Source: an uncultured Lysobacteraceae bacterium
GTDB lineage: Bacteria; Pseudomonadota; Gammaproteobacteria; Xanthomonadales; Rhodanobacteraceae
Assembly (NCBI GenBank): GCA_946482585.1
Contig: CAMLSI010000051.1
Span: 1 to 16,500, forward strand
DNA: 16,500 nucleotides
Direction: 5' to 3'
Each line of letters opens with the position of its first letter. The first letter of the stretch is position 1. Shown here one piece after another: positions 1 to 6,982 of this stretch. A model generated the notes under the pieces. It was given only the letters and a program-made list of their open reading frames with translations. It made no database searches and was not told the DNA's origin. The position numbers and the translations under genes are program-made.

Positions 1-161
1 TCCCGCGCCGTCGCATCGAGCCAGCGTGCGACCTCGGGTTCGTCCGCATGTGCGGCGACGAATTCGCCGATGTGGTCGCGCGCATACGGAAACAGCACGT
101 CTTTGACGAAGCTGATGGAACTGGTCGTACCTTCGATGTCGGTCAGGATCGCGCGGGTCAT
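1..161 (-). CDS. mtnC: Enolase-phosphatase E1 (MtnC), N-terminal part, cut by the window edge
   Basis: Only about the first 53 residues are present; the rest lies beyond position 1. MtnC is a HAD-superfamily enzyme of methionine salvage that enolises and then dephosphorylates 2,3-diketo-5-methylthiopentyl-1-phosphate to give acireductone. The N-terminus reads [20 protein letters not shown], the family signature. D8 is the HAD nucleophile; E10 stands where most HAD phosphatases have a second Asp, which is normal for E1 enzymes. The start codon is the ATG whose first base is 161, the only one that gives this N-terminus directly. It lies 56 bases downstream of the mtnD stop on the same strand, so it probably belongs to the mtnB-mtnD-mtnC operon. 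Confidence 0.93.
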   Translation of the reverse strand, partial: MTRAILTDIEGTTSSISFVKDVLFPYARDHIGEFVAAHADEPEVARWLDATAR

Positions 162-217
162 CGGATGATCGTTCGGTAACGGAAGTGCCGGCCGCAGCCG
201 GTGCTCGAAGCAAGCGG

Positions 218-763
218 TCATGCGGTCAGGCGCGGGAACTGCGCGGCGATGTCGCTGCCGGTGAAGTTCGCGACCCAGCCTTCCTTGTTCGTGAACAGGC
301 GGATCGCGACGAAGTGCGGCTGCTCGCTCATGTCGAACCAGTGGCGCGTGCCGTCGGGCACGCCGATCAGGTCGCCCTGCACGCAAAGCACCTCGTAGAC
401 CTTGTCGGCGATGTGCAGCGTGAACAGACCGCGGCCGGCCACGAAGAAGCGGACTTCGTCTTCGGAGTGCGTGTGTTCGTTGAGGAACTTCTGGCGCAAT
501 TGCGCCTTGTCCGGGTGATCGGCGTTCAGACTGATCACGTCGACGGCCTGGTAACCCTCGTTCTGCATCAGCCGGTCGATGTCGCGGCGATACGCCTCGA
601 TCACGGCCTCCGGTGCAGCCCCCGGCGCGATTTCCGCGGCGGCTTCCCAGCGCTCGAAACGCACCCCGACCGTGCCGAGCTCGGCGGCGATGCGCGCGTG
701 ATCGTCGGTTTCGAGCAGCGGCTGCGCGGGCTGCGCTTCCGCGAAGATTCGTAGACGGCTCAT
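218..763 (-). CDS. mtnD: Acireductone dioxygenase (MtnD)
   Basis: A 181-residue cupin enzyme of methionine salvage. With Fe(II) it oxidises acireductone to 2-keto-4-methylthiobutyrate, the methionine precursor, and formate; with Ni(II) the same family makes an off-pathway product plus CO. The family metal ligands are all visible: H97, H99 and E103 in the [13 protein letters not shown] segment and H141 in the GTRHWFDM segment. Length is typical of bacterial enzymes. The start ATG overlaps the mtnB stop codon as ATGA, which points to translational coupling. The substrate is the product of the downstream mtnC, and mtnB makes the substrate of MtnC, so three consecutive steps are encoded together. 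All expected residues are present and nothing suggests damage. Confidence 0.96.
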   Translation of the reverse strand: MSRLRIFAEAQPAQPLLETDDHARIAAELGTVGVRFERWEAAAEIAPGAAPEAVIEAYRRDIDRLMQNEGYQAVDVISLNADHPDKAQLRQKFLNEHTHSEDEVRFFVAGRGLFTLHIADKVYEVLCVQGDLIGVPDGTRHWFDMSEQPHFVAIRLFTNKEGWVANFTGSDIAAQFPRLTA

Positions 764-1401
764 GCGCGCAATCTCCTCAGGTCCAGTTCCACCGCGAGCA
801 GGAATTCGAAAGCTTCGAGATGGCGCTTGGCTTCGGCCATCGTACGGCCCCAGGTGTAGATGCCGTGGCCGTCTATCAAGTAACCGTGCAACGGCTTGCC
901 CGCGTCGAGCCAGGCATCGACCCGTGCAACGAGCTCGGGCATGTCCTGAGTGTTCGGAAATACCGGCAGGTCGAGCTCGCTCTCGTGCGTGGTATAGCCG
1001 GTGATCGCTTTCTGCAGTTCCAGACCGCGGAAGCGGATCAGTCCTTGCGCGGCGTACAGCCGGGAGGCGACGGTCTGGTTGTGCGAATGCGTGTGCAGCA
1101 CCGCGCCGATGGTCGGATCGCGCCGGTACATCTGCACGTGCAGCAGGGTTTCGGCCGAAGGACGCGCCGCCGTACCGACGGCGTTGCCGTCGAGATCGAC
1201 GAGCATGATGTCGTCGGCGCCGAGGCGGCCCTTGTCGCGACCCGAGATCGTCACGGCGGCATGCGTGTCGTCGTAGCGCCGCGAGAAGTTGCTGCTCGTT
1301 GCCGGGGTCCAGCCGCGTGCGCCGAGTTCACGGCCGGCATCGGCGATTTCACGCGCGCACAGCGCAAGACGTTCTGCGTCGGGAAGTTGCGATTCGCTCA
1401 T
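760..1401 (-). CDS. mtnB: Methylthioribulose-1-phosphate dehydratase (MtnB)
   Basis: A 213-residue class II aldolase/adducin-fold enzyme that dehydrates 5-methylthioribulose-1-phosphate to 2,3-diketo-5-methylthiopentyl-1-phosphate in methionine salvage. Visible features are the phosphate-binding region TSSNFSRR (about 36-42), PSAET (81-85), the zinc-binding HTH pair H103 and H105, and a third histidine H179 in the [10 protein letters not shown] segment near the C-terminus. E128 lies at the spacing from the HTH pair where the catalytic acid/base is expected; that assignment is inference. It is the first gene of the mtnB-mtnD-mtnC run and overlaps mtnD by four bases. Immediately upstream on the same strand is TATAGT, a good -10 match, which would give a leader of about 20 bases. 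mtnA and mtnK are not in the window. Confidence 0.95.
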   Translation of the reverse strand: MSESQLPDAERLALCAREIADAGRELGARGWTPATSSNFSRRYDDTHAAVTISGRDKGRLGADDIMLVDLDGNAVGTAARPSAETLLHVQMYRRDPTIGAVLHTHSHNQTVASRLYAAQGLIRFRGLELQKAITGYTTHESELDLPVFPNTQDMPELVARVDAWLDAGKPLHGYLIDGHGIYTWGRTMAEAKRHLEAFEFLLAVELDLRRLRA

Positions 1402-1427
1402 GGATACGGACGAACTGGCGGGCGGCC

Positions 1428-1433
1428 ACTATA
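1428..1433 (-). promoter_or_regulatory. Candidate -10 box for the mtnBDC operon
   Basis: On the minus strand the bases read TATAGT, five of six matching the sigma-70 -10 consensus, 26 bases before the mtnB start codon. No convincing -35 box lies at the right spacing. If used, transcription would begin near 1421, leaving the structured elements at 1510-1735 outside the mtnB leader. Confidence 0.35.
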
Positions 1434-1555
1434 ACCGAGCGTCATGCGTTCGGTGATGACGGCCGGAAACGTCGACATGCCGTTGCGGGCATGCACGTCT
1501 GTCGAAGAAAAGAGGGGAGGGAACAGGGGATGAAACCGGTGAGAAAGTCGCTGCC

Positions 1556-1599
1556 CGGATGCGTCCAGACCGAGGAGCTAACCCGTCTGAACGCATCCG
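1556..1599 (-). ncRNA. Strong 15-bp hairpin in a possible structured RNA
   Basis: Bases 1556-1570 and 1585-1599 are complementary over 15 positions around a 14-base loop. The single exception, C1565 against A1590, is a mismatch on the plus strand but a G-U wobble in a minus-strand transcript, which favours minus-strand RNA. Against this, the plus strand carries blocks resembling the cobalamin riboswitch core around the hairpin: AACAGGG (1522-1528), CCGGTG (1536-1541), GCTGCCC (1550-1556) and GCCCACTG (1616-1623). No clear U-run follows the hairpin on either strand, so it is not an obvious terminator. Neither strand nor class is settled. Confidence 0.4.
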
Positions 1600-1686
1600 A
1601 GCCGCATTCCGAGGGGCCCACTGCCAAGTGTATTTCCCGCGGACCTTGATCATAACCGCTGAGGTTCCGCCGGGCTAACCAGGGGC

Positions 1687-1733
1687 TGTGGATAAGCCGT
1701 GGATTGCTTGTGAGCGCGAGTCACAATATCCAC
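1687..1733. repeat. GTGGAT repeats and extended inverted repeat (possible operator)
   Basis: TGTGGATAA at 1687-1695 matches the DnaA-box consensus exactly. GTGGAT occurs at 1688 and again at 1699, 11 bp apart (one helical turn), and its complement ATCCAC at 1728-1733. The second and third copies form the outer arms of a dyad whose inner arms are TTGTGA (1708-1713) and TCACAA (1721-1726) around seven bases; only a two-base asymmetry breaks the arms. The inner part resembles a CRP/Clp half-site pair but with a spacer of seven instead of six. Confidence 0.45.
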
Positions 1734-1922
1734 TATGGTCAACAAGTTGAAGAATTTTTCGAGACCGGGGGCAAACTGTGCATAGCCGGTGAGCAAATGC
1801 GGCCCGACTGCGAAAGAGCTCGCTAAGTCGTTGAGCGCAAAGGGCTTCGCCGAAATGTCGTTCTGGCCGCTCGAACAGCGCAGGAGCCGATGCCCAAGTC
1901 ATTGATCGCGCAGGAAACCGCG

Positions 1923-1971
1923 TTCCCGGCAGGCCGGGAAGACCCGGAGCCGGCAGAGCCGGCCCCGGGTC
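1923..1971 (-). terminator. Two tandem GC-rich hairpins downstream of the permease
   Basis: Bases 1941-1971 form a stem (GACCCGG...CCGGGTC outer, CCGGC/GCCGG inner), and 1923-1940 is a perfect TTCCCGGC-AG-GCCGGGAA hairpin. The first lies six bases after the permease stop codon on the minus strand. There is no clear U-run, so efficiency as an intrinsic terminator is uncertain; the position is the main argument. Confidence 0.55.
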
Positions 1972-1977
1972 CGAAAC

Positions 1978-3456
1978 TCACTTTCCGTTCTTGGCGAGGT
2001 CGCTGTGACGCAGGCCGTACATCGAGTAGATGAACAGACCGATCACGGTCCAGGCAGCGAACACGGTCAGTGCCTTGGTCGACAGGTTCACGAACAGCAG
2101 CAGGCAGCCGATCACCGCGAGCGGGCAGACGACCCAGACCAGCGGCGTGCGGAACGGGCGCGCGCGCCCCGGCTGCGTCTGGCGCAGGATCATGACGCCG
2201 AAGGCGACGGCGATGAACGCGAACAGCGTGCCCGAGTTGGAAACGTCTGCCAGGAGGCCGACCGGGAACATCGCCGCGAACAGCGAGACCGCAACGCCCG
2301 TGATCATCGTGATGATGTGCGGCGTGTGGAACTTCGGATGTACGCGGGAACAGATTTCCGGCAGCAGGCCGTCGCGCGACATCACGAAGAAGATGCGGGT
2401 CTGGCCAAAGATCATCATCAGGATGACCGACGGCAGTGCAAGACTCGCGGCCATGCCGACGAGATAGGCGACGGTGTTGTGGTCGAGAGAGCGCAGCACG
2501 TGAGCCAGCGGTTCATTGCTGCAGACCAGTGCCATCGAGTTTGCGCAGGCCGCGGTCATCGCTTCGCTGCCCGGCTCGAGCAGCTTGCCGGCGGCGTCGT
2601 ACATCGGCTGCGCGCCGGCGGCGCCGACCGCACCGTAACCGACGAGCAGATAGAACACGGTGCAGACCGCGAGCGAACCGATCAGGCCGATCGGGACGTT
2701 GCGGTTCGGATTCTTGGTTTCCTCGGCTGCGGTGGATACGGCATCGAAGCCGACGTAGGCGAAGAAGATCGACGCTGCGGCGCCGAGCACGCCGACGCCG
2801 CCCATGGGCGTACCCCAGCCGGTCGGCATGAACGGTTCGAAGTTGGGCGCCTGCGCGGCCGGCACGGCGATCACGACGAACGCGATCAGTGCGGTGATCT
2901 TGATGGACACGAGTACGGCGTTGACCCAGGCGCTCTTGGACGTGCCGATGATGAGCAGGCCCGTGATCACGAGCGAGATCAGGCAGGCCAGCAGATTGAA
3001 GGTGCCGCCGCTGTACGGTCCGGTCTGCAGCGCTGCCGGCAGCCCCATGTTCGCGGCATTCAACAGGCCGTTGACGTAGCCCGACCAGCCCACGGCGACC
3101 GCGCCGGCAGCCACAGCGTATTCGAGCACCAGCGCCCAGCCGACGATCCAGGCCAGCGCTTCGCCGAGTACGGCATACGTATAGGTGTAGGCGGAGCCCG
3201 AGACGGGCACCATCGAGGAGAGCTCGGCGTAGGCCAGCGCTGCGAGCCCGCAGACGACGGCGGCGATCACGAACGCGATCATCATGCCCGGGCCGGCTTT
3301 CTGCGCGGCTTCGGCGGTCAGTACGAAAATACCGGTGCCGATGATCGCGCCGATGCCGAGCATGGTCAGCTGCAGCGCGCCGAGCTGGCGTTTGAGGCTC
3401 TTTTTCTCGGCGTTTTCAAGAATCTGGTCGAGCGGTTTGACGCGCCAGAAAATCAT
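1978..3456 (-). CDS. APC-family amino acid permease
   Basis: A 492-residue inner-membrane transporter of the amino acid-polyamine-organocation superfamily, closest in character to the YfnA/cationic amino acid transporter group. The hydrophilic N-terminus is followed by the first helix with the family motif GIGAIIGTGIF (about 34-44), the unwound substrate-binding segment. About 12 hydrophobic segments follow, including the EETKNPNRNVP loop motif seen in this group. The start is chosen at 3456 because GGGAGGGG ends five bases before it; a GTG 15 bases further upstream would place that ribosome-binding site inside the gene. The substrate (probably neutral or cationic amino acids) cannot be read from sequence. 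It is transcribed alone, with hairpins after its stop and the divergent Nudix gene upstream. Confidence 0.92.
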   Translation of the reverse strand: MIFWRVKPLDQILENAEKKSLKRQLGALQLTMLGIGAIIGTGIFVLTAEAAQKAGPGMMIAFVIAAVVCGLAALAYAELSSMVPVSGSAYTYTYAVLGEALAWIVGWALVLEYAVAAGAVAVGWSGYVNGLLNAANMGLPAALQTGPYSGGTFNLLACLISLVITGLLIIGTSKSAWVNAVLVSIKITALIAFVVIAVPAAQAPNFEPFMPTGWGTPMGGVGVLGAAASIFFAYVGFDAVSTAAEETKNPNRNVPIGLIGSLAVCTVFYLLVGYGAVGAAGAQPMYDAAGKLLEPGSEAMTAACANSMALVCSNEPLAHVLRSLDHNTVAYLVGMAASLALPSVILMMIFGQTRIFFVMSRDGLLPEICSRVHPKFHTPHIITMITGVAVSLFAAMFPVGLLADVSNSGTLFAFIAVAFGVMILRQTQPGRARPFRTPLVWVVCPLAVIGCLLLFVNLSTKALTVFAAWTVIGLFIYSMYGLRHSDLAKNGK

Positions 3457-3461
3457 TGCAT

Positions 3462-3469
3462 CCCCTCCC
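3462..3469 (-). promoter_or_regulatory. Ribosome-binding site that fixes the permease start
   Basis: On the minus strand GGGAGGGG lies five bases before the ATG at 3456. Its strength and spacing argue for this ATG over the in-frame GTG at 3471. Confidence 0.8.
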
Positions 3470-3566
3470 ACGATGTTTACTGTGACCCGGCGCCATCAGC
3501 AGCAAACCTGCCTGCGAAGCCTGGCGTGCTTTCGCGCCATCGAGATGGAGCGCGACAAAACCGCGC

Positions 3567-3572
3567 TAAAAT
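3567..3572 (+). promoter_or_regulatory. Candidate -10 box for the Nudix gene
   Basis: TAAAAT sits 34 bases before the Nudix start codon in an AT-poor context. The base group 17 upstream is a poor match to a -35 box, so this is tentative. Confidence 0.3.
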
Positions 3573-3605
3573 ACGCGACCCACTCTAGGCCAGCAAGCGC
3601 CCCCG

Positions 3606-4193
3606 ATGAGCGAAACCGCCGATCACACTGCGCTGCAACTGGCCGCATGGCAGCAAAACTGGCTGACCGACATCGATGCGTATGCCATCGGTCATGCCGA
3701 TGAACGCGAAACGGTGGCGCAGTTTCGCGCATTCATGCGCGATCACGCCGATGCGGCGCAACGCGAACTCGCGATCGGCCATCTGACCGGCGCGGCCTGG
3801 CTCGTGAGCGCGGACGGCCGGCGCGTGCTGCTCACGCACCATCGGAAACTGCAGCGCTGGCTGCAACTCGGCGGCCATGCGGACGGCGACGCCGATCTCG
3901 TCGCGGTCGCGTTGCGTGAGGCGGAAGAGGAATCGGGCCTGCGCGATCTCGCGATAGAACGCGAGATCTTCGATCTCGACCGGCACTGGATTCCTGACCA
4001 CGGCGCCGTGCCGGGGCACTGGCACTACGACCTGCGCTATGTCGTGCGATGTTGCGGCGACGAGCAATTCGCGGTCAGCGAAGAATCGCTCGCGCTGGCC
4101 TGGCGCGACATCGACACGATGATCGGTTCGCCCGAGTACGACGAATCGCTGCAGCGCATGGCGCGCAAGTGGCGCGCGCGCTCCGGCGCCTGA
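3606..4193 (+). CDS. Nudix hydrolase
   Basis: A 195-residue protein with one Nudix domain, a family that hydrolyses nucleoside diphosphates linked to another moiety using divalent metal. The Nudix box spans residues 90-112: G90, R104, E105, E108, E109 and G111 are all in place (REAEEESGL). The first conserved glutamate of the box is A96 here (GGHADGDADL); some Nudix subfamilies with the GGHADGD motif also vary here, so activity is not excluded. The N-terminal 55 residues are helical and polar, rich in Asp, Glu and Gln. Start taken at the ATG at 3606, with only a weak ribosome-binding site. It is divergent from the permease and convergent with efpL. The substrate cannot be told from sequence. 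Confidence 0.9.
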   Translation: MSETADHTALQLAAWQQNWLTDIDAYAIGHADERETVAQFRAFMRDHADAAQRELAIGHLTGAAWLVSADGRRVLLTHHRKLQRWLQLGGHADGDADLVAVALREAEEESGLRDLAIEREIFDLDRHWIPDHGAVPGHWHYDLRYVVRCCGDEQFAVSEESLALAWRDIDTMIGSPEYDESLQRMARKWRARSGA

Positions 4194-4205
4194 ACCGGCG
4201 CAGCG

Positions 4206-4234
4206 GGCCGCGGACGATGTGTCGCCGCGCGGCC
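4206..4234. terminator. Weak hairpin between convergent genes
   Basis: GGCCGCG (4206-4212) pairs with CGCGGCC (4228-4234) around 15 bases, in the 60-base gap where the Nudix gene and efpL converge. It could terminate either transcript, but there is no U-run and the stem is short for such GC-rich DNA. Confidence 0.3.
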
Positions 4235-4253
4235 TCGCCGCGGAACGCATCGC

Positions 4254-4817
4254 TCATTCGCGACCGGAGTATTCGCCGGTCACGGTGCTGACGAGGATAC
4301 GCGACCCGTTGACGATGTATTCCGGTACGAGGATTTCGATGCCGGTATCGAGCTTCGCGGGCTTCGGACGCTTGGTCGCGGTCGCTCCCTTCATTTCCGG
4401 CGCGGTGTCGACGACGGTCAAGGTCACCGTCGGCGGCAGCTGCACCGCGACCGGCTGGTCTTCGATGAGCTGCACGTAGCAGCTTTCCATGCCGTCAGTG
4501 ATGAAGCCGGCAGCATCGCCGAGCGCGCTCGCGTCGAGCATGTACTGGGTGAAGTCTTCCGCGTCCATGAACACGAAGGTCTCGCCTTCGCGGTAGGAGA
4601 ACGTCGCTTGCCGGCGCGAGAGTTCGATCTCGCGCAGTTCGTCGTCGGCGCGCAGGCTCAGATCGAGCTTGTGCCCGCCGGGCACGGTGTACATGCTGAA
4701 ACGGTACGTCACGTTGCCGCCGCGGCCCTGCGGCGAGCTGCGCTCGATGTCGCGGATCTGGTAGACCTTGTTGTCGTGCTCGACGACGTTGCCTTTCTTG
4801 ATTTCGCTGGCTTTCAT
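4254..4817 (-). CDS. efpL: EF-P-like elongation factor EfpL (YeiP)
   Basis: A 187-residue paralogue of translation elongation factor P, which relieves ribosomes stalled at difficult peptide bonds, above all polyproline. Three domains are expected: an N-terminal KOW-like domain from [12 protein letters not shown], then two OB domains, the last containing the [13 protein letters not shown] signature. The tip loop reads [16 protein letters not shown] with R32 at the position of the unmodified arginine of E. coli EfpL (R33), where canonical EF-P has a modified lysine (or arginine). This loop, the length and the VPEY C-terminal segment place it in the YeiP/EfpL subfamily and not in EF-P itself. 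Start at the ATG at 4817, which gives the standard N-terminus; no strong ribosome-binding site precedes it. It is read alone, downstream of the dehydrogenase gene. Confidence 0.93.
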   Translation of the reverse strand: MKASEIKKGNVVEHDNKVYQIRDIERSSPQGRGGNVTYRFSMYTVPGGHKLDLSLRADDELREIELSRRQATFSYREGETFVFMDAEDFTQYMLDASALGDAAGFITDGMESCYVQLIEDQPVAVQLPPTVTLTVVDTAPEMKGATATKRPKPAKLDTGIEILVPEYIVNGSRILVSTVTGEYSGRE

Positions 4818-4872
4818 GACCGGTGCCGTCTCGGAATCTATGAGGAATCGGGATTGCGTTCTGGATGAAGAT

Positions 4873-4888
4873 CCCCTGGCGCCAGGGG
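4873..4888. repeat. Perfect 16-bp palindrome between the dehydrogenase gene and efpL
   Basis: CCCCTGGCGCCAGGGG is self-complementary over all 16 bases. It lies 55 bases upstream of the efpL start and about 95 bases past the dehydrogenase stop on the minus strand. It could be an operator for efpL or part of a terminator; with no loop and no U-run an operator seems somewhat likelier. Unproven. Confidence 0.4.
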
Positions 4889-4981
4889 GGGCGGCCGAGC
4901 GCTTGCGCTGCGAGCGTTCGGCACACTCGCGGAGGCGGGCAGCGAGGCACGGGAGCCGCGCTGCCGATGCTCGTCCGGACC

Positions 4982-5749
4982 TTACTTCGGCTGCAGGCGG
5001 ATTGCGCCGTCGACGCGGATGGTCTCGCCGTTGAGATAGCGGTTCTGCAGGATGAAGGCGACCGTCGCGGCGAACTCCTCGGGCTTGCCGAGGCGCGACG
5101 GGTAGGGGACTTGTGCACAAAGAGACTGGTATACGTTCTCCGGCATGCCGTCGACCATCGGCGTGTGGAACACCCCCGGCGCGACCGTCATGACGCGCAC
5201 GCCGATGCGCGAGAACTCGCGCGCCATCGGCAGGGTCATGCCGACGACGCCGCCTTTCGACGCGGAATAGGCGGCCTGGCCGATCTGGCCCTCGAACGCG
5301 GCGATCGAGGCCGTGTTCACGATCACGCCGCGCTCGCCGTCTTCGCCGGGCGCATTGTGCTGCATGAGATCCGCGGCGCCCTTGGCGACGTTGAACGAAC
5401 CGACGAGATTGACCATGACCGTGTTGGCGAAGGTCTTCAGCGGCATCGGCGCTTCCTTGCCGAGTACGCGGCCTGCGCCGAGGATGCCGGCGCAATTGAT
5501 CGCGACGTTGAGCCCGCCGAGCGCCTGCTGCGCCGCCTTGAGATTGGCGACGACCATGTCTTCGTTGCTCACGTCGGTGCGGAAGAAATGCGCCTTTGCG
5601 CCGAGTGCGGCGACCGCCTCGCTGCCCTTGTCGTCGTTGACGTCGAACAGCGCCACCGCGGCGCCCTGGGCGACGAGGTGTTGCGCGACCGCAAAGCCCA
5701 AGCCCGACACGCCGCCGGTGATGACGGCCTTGACCTGATTCAGTTCCAT
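4982..5749 (-). CDS. Short-chain dehydrogenase, HSD17B10-like (3-hydroxyacyl-CoA dehydrogenase type 2 family)
   Basis: A 255-residue NAD-dependent SDR. The cofactor motif TGGVSGLG is at 11-18, D36 after the second strand favours NAD over NADP, NCAGI is at 85-89, and the catalytic tetrad N114, S148, Y161, K165 is complete (AYSASKGG). The segments [20 protein letters not shown] and the C-terminal [11 protein letters not shown] are characteristic of the HSD17B10/3-hydroxy-2-methylbutyryl-CoA dehydrogenase group, so a role in oxidising 3-hydroxyacyl-CoAs in fatty acid or isoleucine breakdown is likely. The start at 5749 is preceded by GGGAG five bases upstream. TACAAT on the minus strand near 5790 could be its -10 box. 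No other beta-oxidation gene is adjacent, so the exact substrate is open. Confidence 0.92.
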   Translation of the reverse strand: MELNQVKAVITGGVSGLGFAVAQHLVAQGAAVALFDVNDDKGSEAVAALGAKAHFFRTDVSNEDMVVANLKAAQQALGGLNVAINCAGILGAGRVLGKEAPMPLKTFANTVMVNLVGSFNVAKGAADLMQHNAPGEDGERGVIVNTASIAAFEGQIGQAAYSASKGGVVGMTLPMAREFSRIGVRVMTVAPGVFHTPMVDGMPENVYQSLCAQVPYPSRLGKPEEFAATVAFILQNRYLNGETIRVDGAIRLQPK

Positions 5750-5789
5750 GAGTGCTCCCGACAGGGGCGCCGGCTGGCGCAAAGCCGCG

Positions 5790-5795
5790 ATTGTA
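5790..5795 (-). promoter_or_regulatory. Candidate -10 box for the dehydrogenase gene
   Basis: TACAAT on the minus strand, 40 bases before the dehydrogenase start, matches five of six consensus bases. The -35 region is weak. Confidence 0.35.
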
Positions 5796-5844
5796 AATCA
5801 GCGACGCAGCCGTCCGCTCTGACGGAACCGTGCAGCGGCCGGCA

Positions 5845-6321
5845 TCAGCGCCGCGCGAGCAGTGCCCAGACGCAGCCCGCGGAGGCCGCGACCGAGGCGA
5901 TCGTGCGCACGTGATTCCAGCGTGTCCATTCCCGGAGGTAGCGCTGCCACGTCGCCGCGTCGCCGGCTGCGGCGGCGAGCTGGTCGTTCAGCGGCACGTT
6001 GAACACGACCGTGCAGACGAACATGCCGAGCACATAGACGACGCCGCTCGCGATCGCGATGCGTGCCGGCGGACTCTGCCAGGCCGGCAGTTCCAGCAGC
6101 GCGAGCGCCAGCGCCGCGAGTGTCGTCAGCCAGAACAGCGGCATGAACGGCGAGCGCAGGATCGCGACGTTGATCGCATTCATCGCGGCCGTGGCCTGGC
6201 CGGCATCGAGTGTCGCGAACGCGCGCATGACGAACGTGGAAAAGGCGAAGTAGACGCCGCCCATCAGGCCGCAGCCGATCGCGGCGAGCCAGAGCAGGAT
6301 CAGTGTCGCGGACGATCGCAT
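5845..6321 (-). CDS. DUF1772 (anthrone oxygenase-like) membrane protein
   Basis: A 158-residue inner-membrane protein with four predicted helices (about 5-30, 59-77, 86-107 and 139-155). Family marks of DUF1772 are visible: the first helix ends in [12 protein letters not shown], then MNAIN, and the loop before the last helix carries FNVPLND, then [12 protein letters not shown]. Some fungal relatives are annotated as anthrone oxygenases; the bacterial function is unknown, so no reaction is claimed. It starts two bases after the stop of the upstream NmrA-like gene and probably shares its transcript. Pairing of DUF1772 with NAD(P)-binding NmrA-like genes is familiar in bacteria, but here the partner is broken, so this protein may have lost its working partner. 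Confidence 0.85.
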   Translation of the reverse strand: MRSSATLILLWLAAIGCGLMGGVYFAFSTFVMRAFATLDAGQATAAMNAINVAILRSPFMPLFWLTTLAALALALLELPAWQSPPARIAIASGVVYVLGMFVCTVVFNVPLNDQLAAAAGDAATWQRYLREWTRWNHVRTIASVAASAGCVWALLARR

Positions 6322-6323
6322 TC

Positions 6324-6968
6324 CTATGGTCTCCAGGCATCCCGCAAGACGGCTTCATGCTCGAACTCGGCGAAATCCCGCAGCGGTCGGCCGAGCGCCG
6401 TTTCCACGCCCGATGCCATCGCCGTATGGCGGCCGTCGAGTACGACAGTGAACAACTCGCACAATAGCGCAACCAGGTCGTCGGGCAGTTGCAGTTCCCG
6501 CCGTCGTGTCGCGAATTCGGCGACGGGGATCCGGCGATACCGTACGGACCTGCCGATCGCCGCGGCGATGTCGGCGATCGCTTCGGCGAACGTCAGCGCG
6601 GGCCGGTGACTTCGTGGCGTTTTTCCGCATGACGCGCGTCGATCAGCGCCGCCGCAGCGACTTCGGCAATATCCTCGGCGTCGACGAAGGATTCGCGCAC
6701 ATCGCCGGCCGGCAAGACGAGTTCGCCCGCGATAATGCGGTCGCGCAGATAGCCTTCGCAGAAGTGCTGGTCGGACCAGCTCGCGCGTGATGTAGGCCTT
6801 TTCGACGCGTTCCGGCGCGGCGTCCCAACCGTCAGGCGGTCGCCAATCGAATGCGATCGGTGTCGAGCGCGACGCCGATCGCGTGGGAATGCCGCGTGCC
6901 CGCAGCCGTCGACGCACACGGGCGCCCGTCTTGCCGCCGCCAATGAGGAGAACGGGAGGTTGTGTCAT
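6324..6968 (-). pseudogene. NmrA-like NAD(P)-binding protein, broken by an internal deletion and a frameshift
   Basis: The start, from ATG at 6968 after GGAGG, reads MTQPPVLLIGGGKTGARVRR, a Rossmann nucleotide-binding motif (GGGKTGARV). Homology then breaks near 6788: after AYIT the next family segment, SDQHFCEGYLRDRII through EVTGPR, is in another frame, and the roughly 70 residues normally between them are missing. That frame stops at 6593, where GGCCCGCGCTGACG appears to have lost one GC from a GCGCGC run; the family sequence (LTFAEAIADIAAAIGR) resumes at once in the first frame and continues to 6324. The two lesions restore the frame overall, so a 214-residue open frame persists, but its middle third is out-of-frame, arginine-rich nonsense. 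The intact ancestor was probably an NAD(P)-dependent epimerase or reductase-like regulator. Confidence 0.8.
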
Positions 6969-6982
6969 GAGGCCTCCGCAGA

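Larger units (their letters stand above)
1402..1977. other. 576-base intergenic region with structured elements, no convincing gene
   Basis: This gap separates the mtnB start from the permease stop; both genes run on the minus strand. The short open frames inside it have no ribosome-binding site and no recognisable product. It holds, from left to right: a candidate mtnB -10 box, an RNA-like structured element around 1510-1650, a run of GTGGAT repeats with a long inverted repeat at 1687-1733, a locally AT-rich stretch around 1720-1765, and two tandem GC hairpins at 1923-1971 that probably end the permease transcript. Confidence 0.6.

Noticed and set aside
1510..1590. SAM-I (S-box) riboswitch, prompted by GGAGGGAACAGGGGATGAAACC and the nearby methionine-salvage genes
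   Set aside because: The GGTGCTAATTCC part and the four-way junction order are absent, and the match is on the strand opposite to mtnB.
1687..1695. Replication origin suggested by a perfect DnaA box
   Set aside because: Only one exact box, and no dnaA, dnaN, gidA or similar genes nearby.
1735..1785. 16-residue open frame (MVNKLKNFSRPGANCA) in the mtnB-permease gap
   Set aside because: No ribosome-binding site and no known peptide family; too short to support.
1675..1902. 75-codon minus-strand frame as a small gene
   Set aside because: No ribosome-binding site, no recognisable domain, and it spans the dyad and AT-rich stretch.
2005..3588. Long open frame on the plus strand opposite the permease
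   Set aside because: It encodes a low-complexity, Arg/Asp/His-rich product and is the mirror of a clear membrane transporter; long antisense frames are expected at this GC content.
4254..5495. Extended 413-codon frame ending in EfpL
   Set aside because: The upstream part is an out-of-frame reading of the dehydrogenase gene; EfpL begins at 4817 by family comparison.
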